64,000 bases of DNA, from NCBI RefSeq assembly GCF_030159995.1, contig NZ_BSNM01000002.1, positions 124,001-188,000 on the forward strand. Reading direction: 5' to 3'. This DNA is from Litoribrevibacter albus. GTDB taxonomy: Bacteria > Pseudomonadota > Gammaproteobacteria > Pseudomonadales > Litoribrevibacteraceae. Below are positions 59,313 to 64,000 of this stretch, piece after piece (the first letter of the stretch is position 1; every line of letters starts with the position of its first letter). Position numbers and translations under genes: made by a program. The notes beneath the pieces are model-generated. The model saw only the letters and a program-made list of their open reading frames with translations, did no database searches and was not told the origin of the DNA.

Positions 59313-59390
59313 AACTGGAACTGGAACTGGAACTGGAACTGGAACTGGAACTGGAACTGGAACTGGAACTGGAACTGGAACTGGAACTGG
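59313..59390. repeat. Hexanucleotide tandem repeat, 13 copies of AACTGG
   Basis: Thirteen perfect, uninterrupted copies of AACTGG (78 bases) in the convergent region between gspD and the sensor gene. Not inside a supported gene. A perfect array of this length is prone to slipped-strand change, so copy number may vary between isolates. Confidence 0.97.
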
Positions 59391-59400
59391 AAAGGACTTT

Positions 59401-59433
59401 CAGTTAGTCAGCCCTCGTGAGGCTGACTAACTG
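59401..59433. repeat. 13-bp inverted repeat directly after the hexamer array
   Basis: CAGTTAGTCAGCC (59401-59413) and its exact complement at 59421-59433 with a 7-base loop. No sizeable T-run follows on the plus strand; TTTC precedes it. It could form a strong RNA or DNA hairpin. Confidence 0.85.
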
Positions 59434-59759
59434 TTTGAGCAAGTGCGTTGCTTAACCTCTGTTTTTATTTTTATTAGTGAGGTTAGTTGGGTGGCCGTTA
59501 TTATTTTTATTGGTGGCCGGAATCTTTCATTTTATTGTTGTTATTTGTCCTTAATAAATACACTCTATGTGCCAGTTTTGAAACTGTTATTAAAAACAAT
59601 AAATTAGAGTGTTAAGTAAAAGTAAGGTGTTATCTAAGTGTTCCGAAATATGTTACTTATGTTGGATTTTTCGGAACAATGATGGGGTGCTAGGTAACAG
59701 ATGTGATGTTACCTATGAGAAATCGCGGTTTATAAGCTATGTAGCAGGCTAGATTTCTT
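59434..59759. other. AT-rich convergent intergenic region with two further inverted repeats
   Basis: About 325 bases with no gene I can support. It contains TGTTCCGAAA/TTTCGGAACA (59639-59648 and 59669-59678, 20 bases apart) and TAGGTAACA/TGTTACCTA (59691-59699 and 59707-59715, 7-base loop), plus a duplicated GGTGGCCG (near 59490 and 59513). Both flanking genes point toward it. Confidence 0.6.
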
Positions 59760-60746
59760 TCATGCCAGTTGTCGGATGCGTCTCTGCATCAACCAAAGAC
59801 AAAGTAGACCAACAATCCAAATGAATATTGCCGGTTTCCATAGATTAAGTGGAGAAGCCAATGGTGTATCTTTGTTGGAGATTTGAACGAGATAGAAATA
59901 CTTTATTTGATTCCCATACCAAGGAATATCCAATTTCGAAAAATAGGCTTCTTGTGATGAGGTTGAGAACTGCCCTGATAATCCTGCATTCATCCCCCGC
60001 CAAAACTCCGGATAGTAATACCCAATGCTTCGTTCAAAGGCGTGTTTGGCTGACCAATTTGCCTGGGTGGATTCAGCAACATAGTTACCTTCTTTGTCGA
60101 GCATGACAACATTACCGTAAGAGCCTGAGTTTGGCAGCTCCTGCGCCGTCTCAAGGAGTAATTGGTTTACATCAATGTCTATGTAGAGGTGGCCAAGTCG
60201 CATATCTTCATAATGAACAGGCGTGGTAAAGCGAAAGAGCCCGCCTTCTTCCTGTCCAAAAAAGTCGAAAAATAAAATGTCGTTGTTTTTGAGTAAGCCA
60301 ACTTGCATCCAGTAGTTAAGTAGCTCGTCAGAACCGGTGCTAATACTGGGAGATTGATCAACATAGTGACCGACGTAAAAGTGATCGCTTGTCTCTTCTT
60401 CTACCACGCCAATTTGAGAAATGTAGTTATGCTCTTGTTTAAAGGATTGCCAGTAATTGGAGATTTCATCGCCGGCTTCGCTGGTATCAGCCAAAAACTC
60501 AACTGTCTTGTAATCTCGCGCCAGATGAAGGGTCAGTTGCCTTATCTGTTCGATCTTACGAGATGTGGAGATAATCCAGGGAGACAGCACCTGGTCTTTT
60601 AAGATTGGGCTGGAGGAGGGAACTTGTGCAGAAATGTATAGAAAACTAAACGCAATCACCAATGACCAAAAGATGCCTAGTGTCAGGACGAGCACATTCG
60701 AAGAACGGTTTTTTTGAGGTTCCAGGTAAGAGGGTTGCTCATTCAT
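59760..60746 (-). CDS. Cache-type membrane sensor without an output domain
   Basis: 328 residues: TM1 about 18-42, a periplasmic dCache-like sensor about 50-290, then TM2 about 300-318 and a 10-residue tail (MQRRIRQLA). The sensor carries NVVMLDKEGNYVAES and the LGHLYIDIDVNQLLLETAQE pattern typical of Cache domains on diguanylate cyclases, kinases and chemoreceptors. All of those continue into a cytoplasmic output; this one stops at the membrane. It may signal through a partner protein. No output domain is encoded in frame in the downstream sequence to about 59500. Monocistronic. Confidence 0.75.
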   Translation of the reverse strand: MNEQPSYLEPQKNRSSNVLVLTLGIFWSLVIAFSFLYISAQVPSSSPILKDQVLSPWIISTSRKIEQIRQLTLHLARDYKTVEFLADTSEAGDEISNYWQSFKQEHNYISQIGVVEEETSDHFYVGHYVDQSPSISTGSDELLNYWMQVGLLKNNDILFFDFFGQEEGGLFRFTTPVHYEDMRLGHLYIDIDVNQLLLETAQELPNSGSYGNVVMLDKEGNYVAESTQANWSAKHAFERSIGYYYPEFWRGMNAGLSGQFSTSSQEAYFSKLDIPWYGNQIKYFYLVQISNKDTPLASPLNLWKPAIFIWIVGLLCLWLMQRRIRQLA

Positions 60747-60952
60747 CTCATAGATTCTCTTCTGCCATCATAATTTTACTGTAGCAGAAGCGATTTAGAC
60801 TGGATTACAACTCACTGTTGAGTGCGTGAGACAGACCGTAGTATGACGGCTTTGACTTTTGGCTCGGGCGTTCCATATCGACTGAGAAGTTGGGCAAAGC
60901 TATAAAGCATGGGTTAAGGTTAAAAGTGAAGCCTGAGCAAAAAGGGGAGTCT

Positions 60953-61756
60953 ATGAATGAGATTGTCGTAGAAAGCTGGAACGAACTTCAGGAAGCGTTA
61001 TTTCATGATTCCTGGATGGCAGAGATAGGTCGGTTCCGCTCCCGCTATGCTTTTCGGGGGTTGTCTGATAAGAGTTATGATCTGGAAAGTGCGTTGCTTC
61101 GACTGGGTGGGGATTATGCGGAACTAGAGCGTCATTTATTGAGAAACTTTAGGAAATACGCGCACCGAAGTGATTTGCTTGAAGGCGATAGCCTTTGGCA
61201 CTGGTTGTCTATGGCGCAGCACTATGGCTTACCGACACGGCTTCTGGATTGGACATACTCACCCTTTATTGCCATGCATTTTGCGACAGCAAACATTGAA
61301 AAATACGATGTCGATGGTGCGATTTGGGCCGTTAACTATGTCTCCTTGCATAAGTTGTTACCCTCCCGGTTAAGGGATCGACTTCAGAATGAAGGGGCTA
61401 ATGTGTTTACGGTGGAAATGCTGAATGGGGTGGTGACTTCATTGAGTGAGTTAGACCAGATTTCCGATCAGGACCTAGCGTTGTTTTTGGAGCCGCCATC
61501 GATGGACGATCGCATCATCAATCAGTATGCATTCTTTTCACTGATGTCGAACCCGAGTGCTGTTTTTTCTGAATGGTTTAAACAATACCCAGAGATTTGG
61601 CGCAAGATTATCATTCCTAAAACATTGAAATGGGAAATTCGAGATAAACTAGATCAGGCAAATATCACGGAGCGAGTGTTGTTTCCTGGCTTGGATGGTT
61701 TGAGTGATTGGTTAAGGCGGCACTATAGTCCAAGGGATGGTGAGCTTAAGTCGTAA
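60953..61756 (+). CDS. FRG-domain protein
   Basis: 267-residue FRG-domain (PF08867-type) protein: YAFRGLSDKSYDLESALLRL carries the name-giving F-R-G, and HWLSMAQHYGLPTRLLDWTY with SPFIAMHFA the second conserved block. The domain's biochemical activity is unknown; it is common in phage-defence and accessory loci and has been compared with nucleotide-modifying folds. ATG 60953 is decided by AGGGGAG just upstream; the open frame extends back to 60890. No toxin, nuclease or defence partner is next to it, but a 30-residue small gene lies on the opposite strand downstream. Confidence 0.85.
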   Translation: MNEIVVESWNELQEALFHDSWMAEIGRFRSRYAFRGLSDKSYDLESALLRLGGDYAELERHLLRNFRKYAHRSDLLEGDSLWHWLSMAQHYGLPTRLLDWTYSPFIAMHFATANIEKYDVDGAIWAVNYVSLHKLLPSRLRDRLQNEGANVFTVEMLNGVVTSLSELDQISDQDLALFLEPPSMDDRIINQYAFFSLMSNPSAVFSEWFKQYPEIWRKIIIPKTLKWEIRDKLDQANITERVLFPGLDGLSDWLRRHYSPRDGELKS

Positions 61757-61798
61757 TAAGGTCGTGTCATTACAAGGATGATTAATTAAAACTAAAAA

Positions 61799-61824
61799 CG
61801 CCGACATTATAATTAATGTCGGCG
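61799..61824 (-). terminator. Terminator of the 30-residue small gene
   Basis: Perfect 11-bp stem CGCCGACATTA/TAATGTCGGCG with a 4-base loop; on the minus strand it is followed by TTTTTAGTTTT, so it ends minus-strand transcription 30 bases after the small gene stop. Confidence 0.85.
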
Positions 61825-61853
61825 CCTGAAACTCGATGGAAAGTGATTTGGTA

Positions 61854-61946
61854 TCACCAGTAATAAAGTTCATCAAAATAGCTCGCTAGGGCGCGAACAT
61901 TCTTTTGTTCTTTTTCATTGTGCGGTACACAGATTTCGGGTTCCAT
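61854..61946 (-). CDS. Small protein of 30 residues, unrecognised
   Basis: Starts MEPEICVPHN and ends SYFDELYYW-stop. AAGGAGGG (61954-61961 on the minus strand) lies 7 bases before the ATG, an almost perfect Shine-Dalgarno, and a dedicated rho-independent terminator follows 30 bases after the stop. Minus-strand TATACT near 62009 could be its -10. It has one Cys, a charged Lys/Glu middle and a strikingly aromatic C-terminus (YF, then YYW). No membrane segment or signal peptide. Family unknown to me; it might be a peptide-modification precursor, small regulator or anti-protein. The signals make a real gene likely. Confidence 0.7.
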   Translation of the reverse strand: MEPEICVPHNEKEQKNVRALASYFDELYYW

Positions 61947-62063
61947 GATGTATCCCTCCTTATTCCTATTGGTAAAACTCCTCACCCTTCACTAGGGTTC
62001 ATTTAAGTATAGACGGCGTATTTGCAGTCGAGGCCCCGTTAATCGGATATCGGATTCCAGTCG

Positions 62064-62981
62064 TCATTCAAATGAAGTGTCAACGTTAGAAAGCCAAAGA
62101 GCAGAGTTTTCGAAAATTTTGGTTTCAAGAACATCAGGGTTTTCCAGGTCAAAGACAAGTCTGCCTTTGATGTCCGTTTGCTGGATACTTTGTCTGATAT
62201 TGCTTTCCCGATAAAAAAGTTCATCGAACGAACCGTCCTCCAGAGCCAGTGTTAGCCCTCGCAGCAGGCGATCATGCAATCGGTGATTTTCTTTATTCAC
62301 AAAGAAATAGAGCGGAGCTTTGTATCTGAACAGTAGGTGTTGTTCGACCATGAGTGAGTCGTCATTCAGGTTTTTATGTTCTCCCCAGGCTTCAGTGATG
62401 CCTCTTGGGAAGTAATCAAATCGTTCGGCTCTGAGCATGTCGAACAGGTTTTGATAGTCAGGGCTTTCAATGACTTTAATGCCATTATGTCTGAGGATAT
62501 TTACATCAGGCCAACCTAGACCTTGCCCTGAAAGAAGCGTCTTTAGTTGGTCGAAGGAATGGATGTTTTTAAATTTCTCTTGATCAGAGGTACGAATGAT
62601 AAAAATTCTGTGCCCTAATAATCCTTTGAGTAAGGGGAAGTAGACGGCTTGGAGCATTTGTTCCCGCTCTTTGGATGTCATTGTCCACATTAAATCAATG
62701 CGTTTATTTTCCGAAAGCATCAATACTGCCCGTTTTTGCGGGATGTCTTGGATACTCGGTTTCAGTTCATATTCACCAAATTCATTCACTGTTTTGCTCA
62801 GTACCAGATCCATGAGTTGGTAGAAGTAGCTGTTTTGATGGCTGGTGATGTCTTGTTGCTTGGGGTAGATAATGGTGTCTTTGGCATGAAGCGTTGTGCT
62901 GAATAAGAAACAGACAAAAAGTTGCCCAAGGTACATTAACCAGGGTGTATTTGACATACGGTTGAAGAGAGGTCGTTGCAT
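62064..62981 (-). CDS. Periplasmic solute-binding-like protein (SBP_bac_3 type)
   Basis: 305-residue exported protein. A signal peptide (MYLGQLFVCFLFSTTLHAKD) is followed by a type II periplasmic binding fold: YELKPSIQDIPQKRAVLMLS, LDRIDLMWTMTS-like region, GQGLGWPDVNILRHNGIKVI, YKAPLYFFVNKEN. No ABC transporter or kinase is adjacent, so it may be a stand-alone binding protein or sensor. Start 62981 is the ATG nearest the signal peptide with a usable upstream region; 63053 and 62957 are alternatives. A hairpin (62993-63013) lies just upstream. Confidence 0.75.
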   Translation of the reverse strand: MQRPLFNRMSNTPWLMYLGQLFVCFLFSTTLHAKDTIIYPKQQDITSHQNSYFYQLMDLVLSKTVNEFGEYELKPSIQDIPQKRAVLMLSENKRIDLMWTMTSKEREQMLQAVYFPLLKGLLGHRIFIIRTSDQEKFKNIHSFDQLKTLLSGQGLGWPDVNILRHNGIKVIESPDYQNLFDMLRAERFDYFPRGITEAWGEHKNLNDDSLMVEQHLLFRYKAPLYFFVNKENHRLHDRLLRGLTLALEDGSFDELFYRESNIRQSIQQTDIKGRLVFDLENPDVLETKIFENSALWLSNVDTSFE

Positions 62982-62992
62982 TCTAAATTCAT

Positions 62993-63013
62993 CTATAAGA
63001 GCTCTTCTTATAG
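62993..63013. repeat. 8-bp inverted repeat in the solute-binding gene promoter region
   Basis: CTATAAGA (62993-63000) and TCTTATAG (63006-63013), 5-base loop, about 10 bases before the start codon and containing a TATA-like -10. A candidate operator or translational hairpin. Confidence 0.5.
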
Positions 63014-63053
63014 TGTAGAGGAGACTCTCTTTAAAAGAGTGAATGTCTGACAC

Positions 63054-63082
63054 AAAAAAACAGGTCCGAAGACCTGTTTTTT
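63054..63082. terminator. Terminator between purD and the solute-binding gene
   Basis: AAAAAACAGGTC/GACCTGTTTTTT with a CGAA loop and T-runs on both strands. It ends purD transcription on the minus strand. Confidence 0.92.
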
Positions 63083-63108
63083 AATCGTGGAACCTGGCAG
63101 CTAAATAA

Positions 63109-64000
63109 TTAGCTGTTTTGTTCACGTTCAATGGCACGGTAGCCAATGTCGGTACGGTAGTAAACGCCATCCCAGTTGATTTGTTTAACCAACAAGTAAG
63201 CTTTCTGTTGAGCTTCAGAAACACTGTTACCCAATGCGGTTGCACACAGTACACGACCGCCGTTTGTAACTACGTTGCCTTCATGTTCAGCTGTACCGGC
63301 ATGGAACACTTTGATGCCTTCAACTTCCATTTGTGGCAGACCGGTAATGATGTCGCCTTTCTTGTATGAGTCAGGATAGCCGCCAGCAGCCATCACGACA
63401 CCAACAGAAGCACGCTCATCCCACTCAACCGTTGTTTCAGGCAGTTTACCCTGGATGGCTGCTAAGCAAAGGTCAGCCAGATTTGATTTCAAACGAAGCA
63501 TAATAGGTTGAGTTTCTGGATCACCGAATCGGCAGTTGTACTCAAGTACTTTTGGTGTGCCATCGGCAGCCACCATGATACCGGCATAAAGGAAACCGCG
63601 ATAACGATTGCCTTCGGCTTGCATACCTTCAACCGTCGGCATGATTACTTCTTTCATGATGCGATCATGAATGTCTTGAGTCACAACAGGTGCAGGAGAG
63701 TACGCACCCATACCACCCGTGTTCGGGCCTTGGTCGCCATTATCACGAGCTTTGTGATCCTGAGAAGAGGCCAATGGCAATACGTCGGTACCGTCTACCA
63801 TCACAATGAAGCTTGCTTCTTCACCAGTTAAAAACTCTTCCACAACCACTCGTGAACCAGCGTCACCAAACTTGTTGCCTTCCAACATATCTTCAATGGC
63901 ATTCACTGCTTCTTCTTCAGTTTGAGCAATGATCACGCCTTTACCAGCCGCTAAACCGTCCGCTTTAATAACGATTGGTGTGCCTTTTTCTTTAACATAG
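63109..64000 (-). CDS. purD: Phosphoribosylamine-glycine ligase PurD (N-terminal part outside window)
   Basis: C-terminal 296 residues of PurD, the ATP-grasp enzyme adding glycine to phosphoribosylamine in purine synthesis. The frame is open to the right edge (reading on the minus strand KGTPIVIKADGLAAGKGVII). ATP-grasp elements: VVVEEFLTGEEASFIVMVDG, GFLYAGIMVAADGTPKVLEY, NCRFGDPETQPIM, and the C-terminal domain GYPDSYKKGDIITGLP. Only the N-terminal part and start are missing. Confidence 0.97.
   Translation of the reverse strand, partial: YVKEKGTPIVIKADGLAAGKGVIIAQTEEEAVNAIEDMLEGNKFGDAGSRVVVEEFLTGEEASFIVMVDGTDVLPLASSQDHKARDNGDQGPNTGGMGAYSPAPVVTQDIHDRIMKEVIMPTVEGMQAEGNRYRGFLYAGIMVAADGTPKVLEYNCRFGDPETQPIMLRLKSNLADLCLAAIQGKLPETTVEWDERASVGVVMAAGGYPDSYKKGDIITGLPQMEVEGIKVFHAGTAEHEGNVVTNGGRVLCATALGNSVSEAQQKAYLLVKQINWDGVYYRTDIGYRAIEREQNS

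Noticed and set aside
59313-59390. Hexamer array considered as CRISPR or coding repeat
   Set aside because: No spacers, period of six, and no supported gene frame with a start and ribosome site.

Overview
This looks like a chromosomal window from a marine-type gammaproteobacterium of the Oceanospirillales/Pseudomonadales neighbourhood. The evidence is the conserved gene order grpE-dnaK-dnaJ-dapB-carAB-greA, then ftsH-folP-glmM-tpiA-secG-tRNA-Leu-rimP-nusA-infB-rbfA-truB-rpsO-pnp, and fxsA-groES-groEL. A Pseudomonas-like, cysteine-free Fur, the ratA/rnfH/bamE/fur/recN block next to smpB and ssrA, and a Gsp type II secretion system agree with this. Genus and species cannot be fixed from the sequence alone.

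Layout. 1-3056: a CDP-alcohol phosphatidyltransferase (cut by the left edge), a QEGLA-motif (DUF1704) protein and a 2OG-Fe(II) oxygenase. 3171-6858 (minus): a translationally coupled three-gene operon of a RimK-like ATP-grasp ligase, a DUF2817 M14-like peptidase and a GNAT/C39-peptidase fusion, behind a promoter with a Fur-box-like sequence. 7496-12571: a compact integrative element of about 5 kb in the 3' end of ssrA (tmRNA). It is bounded by a 27-bp direct repeat and carries a P2 gpA-type HUH replication protein, three small unknown genes, an excisionase-like protein, a tyrosine integrase and a protein with a ribbon-helix-helix-like C-terminus. No capsid, terminase or portal gene is visible. 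The original ssrA terminator lies stranded outside the element, next to a small broken helix-turn-helix gene.

12547-18600: ssrA, smpB, a sodium:neurotransmitter-type symporter, ratA-rnfH, bamE, fur, and recN with a LexA-like operator. 18744-29521: the heat-shock chaperones, dapB, carAB with a candidate leader-peptide attenuator, greA and a small membrane protein. 29540-44813: yhbY and the long ftsH-to-pnp translation/transcription block, with rlmE absent from its usual place before ftsH. Heat-shock-type (sigma-32) promoters with the same 14-nt spacing after TTGAR precede grpE, dnaK, ftsH and groES.

44841-50608 (minus): signalling and accessory genes, namely a REC plus degenerate-GGDEF response regulator, a RAYT-transposase-derived protein lacking its HUH motif, a ketopantoate-reductase-like protein, a PAS histidine kinase and a cobalamin adenosyltransferase. 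50851-55353: AmpG-like permease, alkyltransferase-like protein, fxsA and groESL. 55588-59249: gspN-gspC-gspD, a detached part of the type II secretion system. 59250-59759: a repeat-rich convergent intergenic region with 13 copies of AACTGG and three long inverted repeats. 59760-64000: a membrane sensor without an output domain, an FRG-domain protein, an unannotated 30-residue small gene with a perfect Shine-Dalgarno and its own terminator, a periplasmic solute-binding-like protein, and the C-terminal part of purD running off the right edge.

The accessory points most worth attention are the ssrA-integrated mini-replicon, the 30-residue gene, the carA leader, the RAYT-derived protein and the RimK/peptidase/acetyltransferase operon.
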